Positions 36,511 through 45,872 of a stretch of 64,000 nt of DNA are shown here, in pieces; the first letter of the stretch is position 1, and each line of letters begins with the position of its first letter. The notes beneath the pieces were generated by a model, which saw nothing but the letters and a program-made list of their open reading frames with translations, was not told where the DNA came from and searched no databases. Source of the DNA: Eubacterium sp. (lineage in GTDB: Bacteria; Bacillota; Clostridia; Lachnospirales; Lachnospiraceae); assembly GCA_017406925.1 (NCBI GenBank), contig JAFQXO010000008.1:62001-126000 (forward strand). Direction: 5' to 3'. A program made the translations under genes and the position numbers.

Positions 36511-38262
36511 ATGGAAATTAAAAACATTTACCGTGATCTCACGATGGATAAGATTGGCGAAGCCAATGTCGGAGATACTCTTCGCATATGTGGTTGGATT
36601 GAGAACATCCGCGATCACGGTGGCGTTTCGTTTATAGATTTAAGAGACATGTATGGTGTTATGCAGGTAGTTATGCGTGACACCACACTTTTGGAGGGCT
36701 TAAATAGAGAGGATTGTATCACTGTTTCAGGCCCTATTCAGCATAGAGATGAGGAAACTTATAATCCTAAGATTCCTACGGGCACGATTGAACTTGAGGC
36801 TCAGGATGTTGAGGTGCTAGGCAAGGTTAAGGAGCAGCTTCCATTTGAGGTAGTGGCTTCTAAGGATACTCGTGAGGACGTGCGTCTCAAGTATCGTTAC
36901 CTCGACCTCAGAAATCCTAAGGTTAAGGATGCTATGGTTTTCCGTTCAGAGTTTATCGCATATCTTCGCCAGAAGATGACAGAGATGGGCTTTATGGAAA
37001 TCAATACACCTATCCTTTGTGCTTCGTCGCCTGAGGGCGCTAGAGACTACATCGTTCCTAGTCGTAAGTTCAAGGGTAAGTTTTATGCACTCCCACAGGC
37101 TCCTCAGCAATATAAGCAACTCTTGATGGTGTCTGGATTCGATAAGTATTTCCAGGTGGCACCATGTTTCAGAGATGAGGATGCCAGAGCAGACCGTTCA
37201 GCGGGCGATTTCTATCAGCTCGACTTTGAGATGAGTTTTGCTACACAAGAAGATGTAATAAAAGTATGTGATGAATTGTTATCAGATGCTTTCAATAAAT
37301 TTGCACCGGAAGGATATGAAGTCACACAGGCACCATTCCCTATTATCAGTTATGAGGAGGCTATGTTAAAGTATGGTACTGACAAGCCAGACCTCAGAAA
37401 CCCATTAGAGATTATCGACCTTACTGACTTCTTCCAGAGATGTACATTCAAACCATTCCATGGACAAACTGTAAGAGCTATCAAGGTTCACGCAGATATG
37501 TCTAAGGGATTCCATGAGAAACTTTTGAAGTTCGCTCAGGAAATCGGAATGGGTGGACTTGGATATCTTGAGGTGAAGGAAGACCTTTCATATAAGGGAC
37601 CTATCGACAAGTTTATCCCAGATGATATGAAGGTTGAGATTCGTGAGACTGCAGGATTAGAAGAAGGTGACACTATTTTCTTCATTGCCGCAGGCAAGAA
37701 AGATGCAGCACTCTTCGCGGGGCAGATTAGAACTGCACTCGGAGAGAGACTTGACCTTATTGAGAAGAATAAGTTTATGTTCTGCTATGTGAACGATTTC
37801 CCAATGTACGAATTCGACCCAGAGCAGAAGAAGATTATATTTACGCACAATCCATTCTCGATGCCACAGGGCGGACTCGAGGCGCTTGAGACGAAGGACC
37901 CAGAGGAAGTTCTCGGATATCAGTACGATGTGGTATGTAATGGTGTGGAACTTTCATCAGGTGCGGTTCGTAACCACGACCTAGATACGATGGTGAAGGC
38001 GTTTGAGATTGCTGGATACACAGAGGACGACCTTAAGAAGAGATTTGGTGCCCTCTACAATGCGTTCCAGTATGGTGCACCACCTCACGCAGGTATGGCG
38101 CCTGGTATCGAGCGTATGATGATGCTTCTTCTAGAAGAGGAGAACATCCGTGAAGTTATTCCATTCCCACTCAACGGCAACGCACAGGATCTTATGTGTG
38201 GCGCGCCAAGTGAAGTGGACGAGATGCAATTAAGAGAAGCACATATCAAGGTAAGACAGTAA
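36511..38262 (+). CDS. aspS: aspartyl-tRNA synthetase
   Basis: Class IIb synthetase, 583 residues, the bacterial length. An N-terminal OB-fold anticodon domain (ICGWIENIRDHGGVSFIDLRD) precedes the catalytic core with motif 1 around INTPIL, motif 2 in FRDEDARADRSAGDFYQLDFEMSF, and motif 3 GMAPGIERMMMLL. The bacterial GAD insertion lies at ~285-400. With GatCAB also in the window, the enzyme might be non-discriminating (charging tRNA-Asn too), but that cannot be decided from these motifs. SD AGGAAAGG is ~12 nt before ATG. A strong terminator follows. Confidence 0.97.
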   Translation: MEIKNIYRDLTMDKIGEANVGDTLRICGWIENIRDHGGVSFIDLRDMYGVMQVVMRDTTLLEGLNREDCITVSGPIQHRDEETYNPKIPTGTIELEAQDVEVLGKVKEQLPFEVVASKDTREDVRLKYRYLDLRNPKVKDAMVFRSEFIAYLRQKMTEMGFMEINTPILCASSPEGARDYIVPSRKFKGKFYALPQAPQQYKQLLMVSGFDKYFQVAPCFRDEDARADRSAGDFYQLDFEMSFATQEDVIKVCDELLSDAFNKFAPEGYEVTQAPFPIISYEEAMLKYGTDKPDLRNPLEIIDLTDFFQRCTFKPFHGQTVRAIKVHADMSKGFHEKLLKFAQEIGMGGLGYLEVKEDLSYKGPIDKFIPDDMKVEIRETAGLEEGDTIFFIAAGKKDAALFAGQIRTALGERLDLIEKNKFMFCYVNDFPMYEFDPEQKKIIFTHNPFSMPQGGLEALETKDPEEVLGYQYDVVCNGVELSSGAVRNHDLDTMVKAFEIAGYTEDDLKKRFGALYNAFQYGAPPHAGMAPGIERMMMLLLEEENIREVIPFPLNGNAQDLMCGAPSEVDEMQLREAHIKVRQ

Positions 38263-38280
38263 TAATAAAGAGCATAATAA

Positions 38281-38316
38281 TGGCTCCGAGAGAACTATCT
38301 CTCGGAGCCAATTTTT
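38281..38316 (+). terminator. terminator between convergent aspS and rnhA
   Basis: Perfect 13-bp stem TGGCTCCGAGAGA / TCTCTCGGAGCCA with loop ACTA, followed by ATTTTT. It can serve aspS on the plus strand and may also stop the minus-strand rnhA transcript. Confidence 0.9.
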
Positions 38317-38332
38317 ATATATAAACTATTAT

Positions 38333-39010
38333 TTATTCTTCAATTCCAGCAGCTTTCTTCGCTAGTGAATCTGCCAAATCATTAAATTCATCGCCTGAAT
38401 GACCTTTAACCTTTTCAAAACTTATGTTAACCTTTTTCTTTGCTTGGTCATAGAACTTTTTGTAGTTTTTAGTGCCAGATTTGTTAGTTTTCCACTCGCC
38501 TGTACACCACTTGGCGATGCCCATATAATCATAGACTATAGTGAGATAACTGATTCCGTTGTCCACGGCATACTGCATGGCAGCCATAGAGCCACAAATC
38601 TCTCCTGCGACATTTCGCATCTCTGCCATCTCCTTGTCATCATCAGAATCGAAGAAGTGAAGTTCTCGATTGTCGTGGAACATCACGACACCATAACCGT
38701 AGACGTTTGTCTCTGAGTTGAAACTTCCATCCACATAAGCCACGGCCTTAACTGAGTTAGAAAATGGAATGTTTTCTTTAGGAGCCTCCTCGTTTGAGAT
38801 AGGAGTAGAGTCCTCTTGATCCACATCGGCCATATTGTCGAACGTCAATTGCTTGCCAGTCCAACCCATGTAAGCGATAGCTTCAGCCTCAGACTTGAAA
38901 CTTTTATATAAAGCACCTGGGTAGCCCTTAACGCTAGCCTCGCACTCTTCCCAGGTTTTAAATATTCCTGTCGTCAATCCGACTTTTACTGCATAATATT
39001 TTTTAGCCAT
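38333..39010 (-). CDS. rnhA: ribonuclease H with N-terminal hybrid-binding domain
   Basis: Degrades RNA in RNA-DNA hybrids. The 225-residue protein starts with a caulimovirus viroplasmin/RNase H hybrid-binding domain (KKYYAVKVGLTTGIFKTWEEC, then YKSFKSEAEAIAYM). The RNase HI catalytic domain follows from ~residue 88 with the four metal-binding acids in YVDGSF, RNVAGEICG, IVYDYMG and DEFNDLADSLAKKA. The same two-domain layout occurs in eukaryotic RNase H1 and in many clostridia. The start, complement of 39008-39010, follows an AAGGAAGGG SD. It is convergent with aspS and divergent from glnA. Confidence 0.95.
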   Translation of the reverse strand: MAKKYYAVKVGLTTGIFKTWEECEASVKGYPGALYKSFKSEAEAIAYMGWTGKQLTFDNMADVDQEDSTPISNEEAPKENIPFSNSVKAVAYVDGSFNSETNVYGYGVVMFHDNRELHFFDSDDDKEMAEMRNVAGEICGSMAAMQYAVDNGISYLTIVYDYMGIAKWCTGEWKTNKSGTKNYKKFYDQAKKKVNISFEKVKGHSGDEFNDLADSLAKKAAGIEE

Positions 39011-39031
39011 AATATCCCTTCCTTCCCACTT

Positions 39032-39060
39032 ATTTTATTATTTAATCTGGTAGTTTTCAA
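39032..39060 (-). promoter_or_regulatory. promoter for rnhA (minus strand)
   Basis: On the minus strand TTGAAA (39060-39055) and TAAAAT (39037-39032) are separated by 17 nt, 21 nt before the rnhA start. Confidence 0.65.
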
Positions 39061-39084
39061 CCATACATTCGAAATATCACTGAT

Positions 39085-39113
39085 TTGACGGACACTAGCA
39101 TAAATGGTATTAT
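39085..39113 (+). promoter_or_regulatory. promoter for glnA
   Basis: TTGACG and TATTAT with 17-nt spacing and TGG before the -10. It lies 38 nt before ATG 39152. I saw no glutamine riboswitch in the short leader. Confidence 0.75.
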
Positions 39114-39151
39114 TTCTTCTAGGTATAAGTTCATTTCGAAGGGAGATTATT

Positions 39152-40480
39152 ATGAGTTTTACCAAAAAACAGATTATGCAGACAGTTGAATCCGAGAAAG
39201 TCGATTTTATCAGACTTCAGTTTACAGACTTGTTTGGAACACTTAAAAATGTGGCTATTCCAGCTAGTCAGTTAGAGAAGGCACTTGATAATCAGATTAT
39301 GTTCGACGGTTCATCTATCGAGGGTTTTGCTAGAATTGAAGAGTCAGATATGTATCTGTACCCAGATTATGACACTTTTGCATTGATGCCTTTCATCGAA
39401 GGTTACGGCAAGGTGGCTAGATTAATCTGCGATGTTTATAGACCAGATGGGACTCCTTTCGAGAATGATCCTAGGTACATATTGAAGAAGGTCATCAAGG
39501 AAGCTGAAGAGATGGGCTATACATATAATGTTGGTCCAGAGTGTGAGTTCTTCTTATTTAATCTTGGCGAGCATGGCGAGCCAACGACTAATACATATGA
39601 ACACGGCAGCTACTTTGATTTAGGACCTACAGATTTAGGCGAGAATGCGAGAAGAGATATCGCACTTAACCTTGATAAGTTAGGTTTTACTGTGGAGGCA
39701 TCACACCATGAGGTGGCACCTGCACAGCACGAGATTAACTTTAAGTATTCAGATGCGCTCAAGACAGCAGATCGCATTATGACATATAAACTTACTGTTA
39801 AGACCGTTGCTCAAAAACATGGTTTATATGCATCATTTATGCCTAAGCCAGTGTATGGCGAGTGCGGTTCAGGCATGCATATCAACATGTCGCTTTTCAA
39901 AGGAAAAGAGAATGCTTTCGTAGATGAGAGCGACGAGAATGGCTTGAGCAAGGAAGCGTACGGTTTCGTAGCAGGACTTATGGAACATGTTCGTTCATTC
40001 TCAGCTATTACAAACCCTATCGTAAACTCTTATAAGAGATTGGTGCCAGGTTATGAGGCACCTACATATATTGCTTGGTCAGCGACCAACAGAAGTCCAC
40101 TCATCAGAGTGCCAGCAACTAGAGGCAAGGGTACACGCATTGAACTTCGTAGTCCGGATTGTACTTGTAACCCTTATCTTGCATTTGCAATATGCTTGGC
40201 AGCAGGACTTGAGGGCATTAAGAAAAATATGAAGCCAGTGGCTAGCGTTCAGAGAGACATTTACGCTATGACTGACGAGGAGCGAGAGAAGGCAGGCATT
40301 CAGCAAATGCCAAAGAACCTCTACAATGCTGTTAAGTATATGAGAAAATCTGATTTGTGTAAGAACACAATGGGTGAGGATGCCTGGAAGAAATATACTA
40401 ATGCAAAGATGGATGAGTGGATGGATTACACTACTCAGGTAACTGACTGGGAGATTGAAAAGTATCTCGGAAGTGAATAA
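39152..40480 (+). CDS. glnA: glutamine synthetase type I
   Basis: Joins ammonia to glutamate using ATP, the entry point of nitrogen assimilation. The 442-residue protein is the GSI-alpha length. It shows DGSSIEGF, the catalytic HEVAPAQHEI, GSGMHINMSL, NSYKRLVPGYEAP, NRSPLIRVP and ELRSPD. The segment near residue 390 (RDIYAMTDEERE) is of the GSI-alpha kind and lacks the NLYDLP adenylylation site of GSI-beta, so control is probably by feedback and transcription. ATG 39152 has SD AAGGGAG; the upstream in-frame extension includes the promoter. It is monocistronic, between a promoter and a terminator. Confidence 0.97.
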   Translation: MSFTKKQIMQTVESEKVDFIRLQFTDLFGTLKNVAIPASQLEKALDNQIMFDGSSIEGFARIEESDMYLYPDYDTFALMPFIEGYGKVARLICDVYRPDGTPFENDPRYILKKVIKEAEEMGYTYNVGPECEFFLFNLGEHGEPTTNTYEHGSYFDLGPTDLGENARRDIALNLDKLGFTVEASHHEVAPAQHEINFKYSDALKTADRIMTYKLTVKTVAQKHGLYASFMPKPVYGECGSGMHINMSLFKGKENAFVDESDENGLSKEAYGFVAGLMEHVRSFSAITNPIVNSYKRLVPGYEAPTYIAWSATNRSPLIRVPATRGKGTRIELRSPDCTCNPYLAFAICLAAGLEGIKKNMKPVASVQRDIYAMTDEEREKAGIQQMPKNLYNAVKYMRKSDLCKNTMGEDAWKKYTNAKMDEWMDYTTQVTDWEIEKYLGSE

Positions 40481-40487
40481 TAATTAC

Positions 40488-40512
40488 AAAAGGCGCGCAG
40501 GTCGCGCCTTTT
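40488..40512 (+). terminator. intrinsic terminator after glnA
   Basis: 10-bp stem AAAAGGCGCG / CGCGCCTTTT with loop CAGGT. Confidence 0.87.
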
Positions 40513-40572
40513 ATTAAGAATAAAAGGAAAGGAAAAAGAATATTGTGGTTTACATAATATTCGAGCAAAGAA

Positions 40573-41793
40573 ATGTTTAAGATTAACGAAAACTATTTGA
40601 AATTACCAGGAAGCTATCTTTTTTCAAATATTGCAAAGAAGGTAGCAGCATATAAGGAAGCAAATCCAGACAAAGAAGTGATTAGCTTAGGAATCGGCGA
40701 TGTCACACAACCACTTGCGCCAGCAGTGATTGATGCACTTCACAAGGCAGTGGATGAGATGGCAAACGCTGAGACTTTCAAAGGTTACGCTCCTGATTTG
40801 GGATACAGTTTCCTACGAGAGGCCATTCAGAAATATGACTTTGAGGAACGTGGTGTCAAGATTGACACAGATGAGATTTTCATCAGCGATGGTGCAAAGT
40901 CAGATTCAGGAAATATGGGTGATATCTTCGGCAAGGACAATATCATTGCCGTGTGCGACCCAGTGTATCCAGTGTATGTAGATGCGAACGTTATGGATGG
41001 TCGCACAGGCACATACGATAAGGATACGGAACAGTGGAGCGACGTGGTTTATATGCCATGTACGAAGGAGAACGGTTTCGTGCCAGAACTTCCAGAGAAG
41101 ACTCCAGACATCATTTACATCTGCTCACCTAACAACCCAACTGGTACAGCGATGACGAAGGATCAGCTTCAGAAGTGGGTTGACTACGCCAATGAAAAAG
41201 GTTCGGTTATCATTTTTGATGCTGCTTATGAAGCATATATTTCAGAGGAAGATGTTCCGCATTCTATCTATGAGTGTGATGGTGCAAAAACTTGTGCAAT
41301 AGAGATTAGAAGTTTCTCAAAGAATGCAGGATTTACAGGAACGCGTCTTGGATATACAGTTGTTCCAAAAGAACTCGAGTCTAATGGAACTAGCGTAAAC
41401 GCTCTTTGGGCTAGACGTCACGGAACAAAGTTCAACGGAGCTCCATACATCATTCAGAGAGCGGGCGAGGCTGTTTATTCAGAGGAAGGTCGTGCTCAGA
41501 CTAAAGAGCAGGTTGCGTACTATATGGAAAACGCTCGAATCATCGTTGAAGGACTTAAGGAAGCAGGCTTTAAAGTGTCAGGAGCAGTAAACTCACCATA
41601 TGCTTGGCTTGAGACTCCAGACGGAATGACTTCTTGGGAATTCTTCGACTACTTACTTGAGAATGCCAATATCGTTGGTACTCCAGGTTCGGGATTCGGC
41701 CCTAGCGGAGAAGGTTACTTCCGACTGACAGCGTTTGGCTCTAGAGAGAACACATTGAAAGCAGTAGAACGCATTAAAGCGTTAAAGAAATAA
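40573..41793 (+). CDS. dapL: LL-diaminopimelate aminotransferase
   Basis: PLP enzyme converting tetrahydrodipicolinate directly to LL-diaminopimelate for lysine and peptidoglycan synthesis. The 406-residue protein opens [16 protein letters not shown], the DapL N-terminus. SPNNPTG holds the cofactor-binding Asn, and the Schiff-base Lys is in [12 protein letters not shown]. This one-step route is typical of some clostridia and replaces the acyl-DAP steps. The start is fixed by the conserved N-terminus; the local SD (GAGCAAAG) is poor, a point worth noting against the strong SDs around it. A bidirectional terminator follows. Confidence 0.95.
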   Translation: MFKINENYLKLPGSYLFSNIAKKVAAYKEANPDKEVISLGIGDVTQPLAPAVIDALHKAVDEMANAETFKGYAPDLGYSFLREAIQKYDFEERGVKIDTDEIFISDGAKSDSGNMGDIFGKDNIIAVCDPVYPVYVDANVMDGRTGTYDKDTEQWSDVVYMPCTKENGFVPELPEKTPDIIYICSPNNPTGTAMTKDQLQKWVDYANEKGSVIIFDAAYEAYISEEDVPHSIYECDGAKTCAIEIRSFSKNAGFTGTRLGYTVVPKELESNGTSVNALWARRHGTKFNGAPYIIQRAGEAVYSEEGRAQTKEQVAYYMENARIIVEGLKEAGFKVSGAVNSPYAWLETPDGMTSWEFFDYLLENANIVGTPGSGFGPSGEGYFRLTAFGSRENTLKAVERIKALKK

Positions 41794-41807
41794 AAAAGCA
41801 TAAAAAG

Positions 41808-41845
41808 AAGCTTCGGAGTTTTTACACTCCGAAGCTTTTGTTTTG
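41808..41845 (+). terminator. bidirectional terminator between dapL and the PRTase-like gene
   Basis: 12-bp stem AAGCTTCGGAGT / ACTCCGAAGCTT with loop TTTTAC. T-rich sequence (TTGTTTTG) follows on the plus strand and an A-rich run precedes it, which reads as T-rich on the minus strand. Confidence 0.85.
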
Positions 41846-41887
41846 TAGAGCTTTCGATCCAACTCTTAGAAAAGTTTACTCTACATT

Positions 41888-42535
41888 CTACAGCCTGCTG
41901 TATCCGTATCCATTTACCAAGGCCTCAACTGCTTTACCTTCTTTACACATTGGACAGTCGTGGCTAGTGTAAGCTTGGTAGTTCGGAATATCCTCCGCTC
42001 TGAATAGGGAATCAACTCTGTATCCGTCCACTGAATCAACAGCGCTGAAAATCGCTGATACACCTTGGACTATACCGCCGTAGTATTTGATACACTCTAG
42101 GCTGCCTCGGATGGTCTTTCCGGTTGTGGCAGACGCTAGCAACAAGAGAACGTTTTTGCCTTTGACGGCTGGCTTCATATTATCTCTGAAAATCATATCG
42201 CCATACACGTCATGCTCAGGAGTTACTACATAAATAGTCTTGTGCGCGTTCATCGAGAGAACGCCGGCACGACTAAGTTCATTGGCGAGGAACGCGCCAA
42301 TAACTTCACTACCGTCTATACATACGATAGTGTCGATAGGACGTCCCATCACATTGTAGTAATCCTTCATTGCTACAGCAATGCGCTCGGCTTCGTTCGC
42401 ACGAGTTTTCATCGTAGTCACATCGAGGAAACTATTCAAGTGTGAATGCTTCGTTGAAAAGTGGCCGGGAATAACCTTGAGCGCAATATTAGGATCCTTT
42501 CTAGAATAATACTTGATAATTCTGTCTTCAAACAT
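41888..42535 (-). CDS. phosphoribosyltransferase-like protein with degenerate PRPP loop
   Basis: A 215-residue protein resembling the orotate/purine PRTase fold. TIVCIDGSEVIGAFLANEL (~69-87) is the first loop region, and NVLLLLASATTGKTIRG (~128-144) aligns with the PRPP-binding loop, but the two conserved acidic residues normally before the Thr-Thr-Gly (as in VDDxxTTG) are replaced by Leu-Ala-Ser-Ala. A CPMC pair (Cys194, Cys197) near the C-terminus could bind metal. It may be a regulator or an enzyme of changed specificity. The start, complement of 42533-42535, follows AGAAGGAGG. It is monocistronic with its own promoter. Family placement is moderately sure; activity is unknown. Confidence 0.72.
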   Translation of the reverse strand: MFEDRIIKYYSRKDPNIALKVIPGHFSTKHSHLNSFLDVTTMKTRANEAERIAVAMKDYYNVMGRPIDTIVCIDGSEVIGAFLANELSRAGVLSMNAHKTIYVVTPEHDVYGDMIFRDNMKPAVKGKNVLLLLASATTGKTIRGSLECIKYYGGIVQGVSAIFSAVDSVDGYRVDSLFRAEDIPNYQAYTSHDCPMCKEGKAVEALVNGYGYSRL

Positions 42536-42573
42536 ATGAATCCTCCTTCTAATCCGTTCTCATCGATAAGAAT

Positions 42574-42603
42574 ATTATACAATAAAAGTGCTAGTTTCCA
42601 CAA
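42574..42603 (-). promoter_or_regulatory. promoter for the PRTase-like gene (minus strand)
   Basis: On the minus strand TTGTGG (42603-42598) and TATAAT (42579-42574) are separated by 18 nt, 38 nt before the start. Confidence 0.6.
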
Positions 42604-42642
42604 TATAAAAAACGCCTAAACCCTTTTAAAATGCCTATTTGT

Positions 42643-42671
42643 TTGACTTTTAGTGCCTAATTTTTTATTAT
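42643..42671 (+). promoter_or_regulatory. promoter for gatCAB
   Basis: TTGACT and TATTAT with 17-nt spacing, 27 nt before ATG 42699. Three GCCTA pentamers (42614, 42633, 42655) surround it. Confidence 0.75.
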
Positions 42672-42698
42672 ATTCCTTAAGGATTAAAGGAGGTCTTT

Positions 42699-42992
42699 AT
42701 GGCTAACAAGATTTCAGACGAGACCATCGAATACGTCGGTATTTTGGCGAAACTCGAGCTCTCTGATACTGAGAAAGAAAATGCAAAAAAGGATATGGGC
42801 GACATCCTCGACTATATCGATAAGTTAAATGAGCTGGACACATCTGATGTCGAGCCAATGAGTCATGCTTTCCCAGTGAACAATGTGTTCCGCACGGACA
42901 CAGTAGAAAACGGTGATGACAGAGAAAATATGCTGAAGAATGCACCAGAACAGAATGGAGAGGCGTACGTCGTACCAAAGACGTTTGATTAA
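42699..42992 (+). CDS. gatC: Asp-tRNA(Asn)/Glu-tRNA(Gln) amidotransferase subunit C
   Basis: Small subunit that wraps around GatA and stabilises the GatCAB complex. The 97-residue protein shows the family pattern: ISDETIEYVGILAKLELSDTE, then DILDYIDKLNELDTSDVEPMSHAF. SD AAAGGAGG is 6 nt before ATG 42699. It is the first gene of gatC-gatA-gatB and has a clear promoter. The complex amidates Glu-tRNA(Gln) and/or Asp-tRNA(Asn); a need for it suggests that GlnRS or AsnRS is missing in this organism. Confidence 0.96.
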   Translation: MANKISDETIEYVGILAKLELSDTEKENAKKDMGDILDYIDKLNELDTSDVEPMSHAFPVNNVFRTDTVENGDDRENMLKNAPEQNGEAYVVPKTFD

Positions 42993-42995
42993 GAT

Positions 42996-44441
42996 ATGGA
43001 ACTATTGAAATTAACAGCGGTTGAGCTAGGAAAGAAAATAAAAGACGGCGAAGTGAAGGTTGTCGATGCGGTGAACGCAGTCTACGATCAGATTGATGCT
43101 GTCGAAAAAGATATAAACAGCTACGTGACAGTTTATGATAAGGAAGAAGTCCAAAAAGAGGCGGAAGAGATTCAAAAGAAAATCGATGCCGGCGAACTTA
43201 CGGGACCTCTTGCCGGTGTGCCTGTGGCAATAAAAGACAATATGTGCAATGAAGGTCACTTAACTTCGTGTAGTTCAAAGATTTTGAGTAACTTTTATCC
43301 TACATTTACATCATCGGCGGTTATCAACTTGAAAGAAGCCGGAGCTGTAATCGTGGGAAGTACAAATATGGATCAGTTCGCGATGGGAAGTACTTGTGAG
43401 ACTTCTTATTACGGACCTACTAAGAATCCTGTAGATACTAGCAGAGTGCCTGGTGGTTCATCAGGTGGTGCCTGTGCAGCAGTTGCAGCGGACGAGTGTT
43501 TCTACTCACTCGGTTCAGACACGGGTGGATCTATTCGTCAGCCTAGTGCGTTCTGTGGAGTGGTTGGCCTCAAGCCAACATACGGAACAGTTTCGCGTTA
43601 CGGACTTATTGCGTATGCATCATCGCTAGATCAGATTGGCCCAGTGGCAAAGGATGTGACAGACTGCGCGACTATATTGGAAGCGATTTCTAGTTATGAT
43701 CCAAAGGATTCGACATCTATTAAGAGAGACAGTTATGATTTCACATCATGTTTAAAGGACGATGTGGAAGGAATGAAGATAGGAGTGCCAAAGGATTACT
43801 TCGGTGAGGGAATCAACAACGAAGTGAAAGAATCAGTTTTGGCAGCCATTGAAGTGCTTAAAGATAAAGGCGCGATAGTGGAAGAGTTTGATTTCAATCT
43901 CGTGAACTATGCGGTGCCAACTTATCATGTTATTGCGGATGCAGAGGCTAGTTCAAACCTCTCAAGATTCGACGGCGTGAAGTATGGCTACAGAACTGAA
44001 GAGTACACAGATCTTCACAATATGTATAAGAAGACTCGTTCAGAGGGATTTGGCGAGGAAGTAAAACGTAGAATTATGCTTGGCTCATTCGTGTTGAGCA
44101 GTGGTTACTATGATGCTTACTACTTGAAGGCTCTTCGTGTGAAGGCACTTATCAAGAAGGCTTTTGATGAGGCTTTCGAAAAATACGATGTTATTATCGG
44201 ACCAGTTACGCCTAACACGGCACAGGAAATTGGCGACGAGAACTCGACGCCACTTAAACTGTACCTAGGCGATATCTATACAGTTTCAGTCAACTTAGCA
44301 GGACTCCCAGGAATCTCGGTTCCTTGTGGATTTGATTCTGAAGGACTTCCTATAGGACTTCAGATTATCGGAGACTGCTTTAGAGAAGACAATGTAATTA
44401 GGGCTGCGTATTCATACGAACAGTCTAGAAAGGAGCAGTGA
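42996..44441 (+). CDS. gatA: Asp-tRNA(Asn)/Glu-tRNA(Gln) amidotransferase subunit A
   Basis: Glutaminase subunit of the amidase signature family, 481 residues. The Ser-cisSer-Lys triad is visible: Lys in GVPVAIKDNM, the Gly/Ser-rich core GGSSGGACAAVAA, and the nucleophile Ser in GSDTGGSIRQPSAFCG. It releases ammonia from glutamine for channelling to GatB. It starts 3 nt after gatC without a good SD of its own (TTAAGAT), so translation may depend on coupling to gatC. Its stop shares one base with the gatB start. Confidence 0.97.
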   Translation: MELLKLTAVELGKKIKDGEVKVVDAVNAVYDQIDAVEKDINSYVTVYDKEEVQKEAEEIQKKIDAGELTGPLAGVPVAIKDNMCNEGHLTSCSSKILSNFYPTFTSSAVINLKEAGAVIVGSTNMDQFAMGSTCETSYYGPTKNPVDTSRVPGGSSGGACAAVAADECFYSLGSDTGGSIRQPSAFCGVVGLKPTYGTVSRYGLIAYASSLDQIGPVAKDVTDCATILEAISSYDPKDSTSIKRDSYDFTSCLKDDVEGMKIGVPKDYFGEGINNEVKESVLAAIEVLKDKGAIVEEFDFNLVNYAVPTYHVIADAEASSNLSRFDGVKYGYRTEEYTDLHNMYKKTRSEGFGEEVKRRIMLGSFVLSSGYYDAYYLKALRVKALIKKAFDEAFEKYDVIIGPVTPNTAQEIGDENSTPLKLYLGDIYTVSVNLAGLPGISVPCGFDSEGLPIGLQIIGDCFREDNVIRAAYSYEQSRKEQ

Positions 44442-45868
44442 TGAAACAATACGAGACAGTCATCGGATTGGAAGTTCACGTAGAGCTTGCCACTAAGACT
44501 AAAATTTTCTGCTCCTGTTCAACAGAGTTCGGTGGAGCACCTAACACACATACATGTCCGGTTTGTACGGGTATGCCAGGATCACTTCCTGTCTTGAATA
44601 AGCAGGTAGTGGAATATGCGATGGCAGTTGGCCTCGCCACAAACTGTGACATCACACAGGATTGCAAATTCGATAGAAAGAACTATTTCTATCCAGACAA
44701 TCCTCAGAACTATCAGATTTCACAACTCTACAAGCCTATCTGTACGAACGGCTATGTGGAGATTAAGACTGATGACGGTGAAAAGCAAGTTCGCATTCAC
44801 GAGATTCATATGGAAGAAGATGCGGGCAAACTTATTCACGATGAGCGCACAGGAAATTCGCTAGTGGACTTGAACCGTTCAGGTGTGCCACTCATTGAGA
44901 TTGTTTCTGAGCCAGATATGAGAAGTGCGGACGAGGTTATCGCATACCTTGAAAAGCTGCGTATGATTATTCAGTATCTCGGTGCTTCGGATTGTAAACT
45001 TAACGAGGGATCTATGCGTGCAGACGTAAACCTTTCAGTACGCGAATTTGGTGCTGAGGAGTTTGGAACTCGTACAGAGATGAAGAACTTGAATTCATTT
45101 AAGTCGATTCAGCACGCTATCGAGAATGAGCGTGAGCGTCAGATAGATTTATTGGAGGCAGGTGAGGAAGTGCTCCAGGAGACTCGTCGTTGGGACGACG
45201 ACAAGGAGTATTCATATGCGATGCGTTCCAAAGAGGATGCGCAGGATTATCGTTACTTCCCAGACCCAGACCTCGTTCCTATCATCATTAGCGATGAGTG
45301 GATAGATGAAGTGAAGGCTCGTGAACCAGAGTTTAGAGATGCAAAGATGGCTCGCTACATTGAGGAATTTGAACTTCCAGAGTACGATGCAGACATCATC
45401 ACTTCATATAAATCTTTATCGGATCTTTTCGAGGAGACCGTTGCCCTTGGCAATAAGCCTAAGGAAGTCAGCAACTGGATTATGGGCGAGACGATGCGAC
45501 TTTGCAAAGAAGAGAGCATTGATCCAGACCAGATAAAGATTACAGCGGATGGTCTATCGAAACTCATCAAGCTGATTGAGGATAGTACTATCAACCGTGG
45601 CGCCGCCAAGGAAGTATTCGAGCAGATGTTCAAAGAAGATGTCGACCCTGAAACGTACGTTGAAGAAAACGGAATGAAGCAGGATAACGATGAGGAAGGC
45701 TTGAAGAAGATAGTGGAAGAAGTGATAGCAAAGAATCCACAGGCAGTGGAAGATTATCACAACGGTAAGGAGAAGGCTATCGGAGCATTGGTCGGACAGA
45801 CCATGGCCGCCACTCAAGGAAAAGCTAACCCACAGGTTGTAAATAAGTTAATTAAAGAGTTGATATAA
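44441..45868 (+). CDS. gatB: Asp-tRNA(Asn)/Glu-tRNA(Gln) amidotransferase subunit B
   Basis: Kinase/transamidase subunit that phosphorylates and amidates the misacylated tRNA, 475 residues. The N-terminal VIGLEVHVELATKTKIFC, the Zn-site cysteines CSCS and CPVCTG, and FDRKNYFYPDNPQNYQISQ are GatB signatures. The C-terminal ~150 residues are the helical tail and YqeY-like domain (NPQAVEDYHNGKEKAIGALVGQTM). ATG 44441 follows SD AAAGGAG by 5 nt; GTG 44438 is too close. A terminator closes the operon. Confidence 0.97.
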   Translation: MKQYETVIGLEVHVELATKTKIFCSCSTEFGGAPNTHTCPVCTGMPGSLPVLNKQVVEYAMAVGLATNCDITQDCKFDRKNYFYPDNPQNYQISQLYKPICTNGYVEIKTDDGEKQVRIHEIHMEEDAGKLIHDERTGNSLVDLNRSGVPLIEIVSEPDMRSADEVIAYLEKLRMIIQYLGASDCKLNEGSMRADVNLSVREFGAEEFGTRTEMKNLNSFKSIQHAIENERERQIDLLEAGEEVLQETRRWDDDKEYSYAMRSKEDAQDYRYFPDPDLVPIIISDEWIDEVKAREPEFRDAKMARYIEEFELPEYDADIITSYKSLSDLFEETVALGNKPKEVSNWIMGETMRLCKEESIDPDQIKITADGLSKLIKLIEDSTINRGAAKEVFEQMFKEDVDPETYVEENGMKQDNDEEGLKKIVEEVIAKNPQAVEDYHNGKEKAIGALVGQTMAATQGKANPQVVNKLIKELI

Positions 45869-45872
45869 GATG

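Noticed and set aside
40513-40572. Lysine riboswitch before dapL
   Set aside because: The gap is 60 nt and A-rich with no conserved L-box elements.
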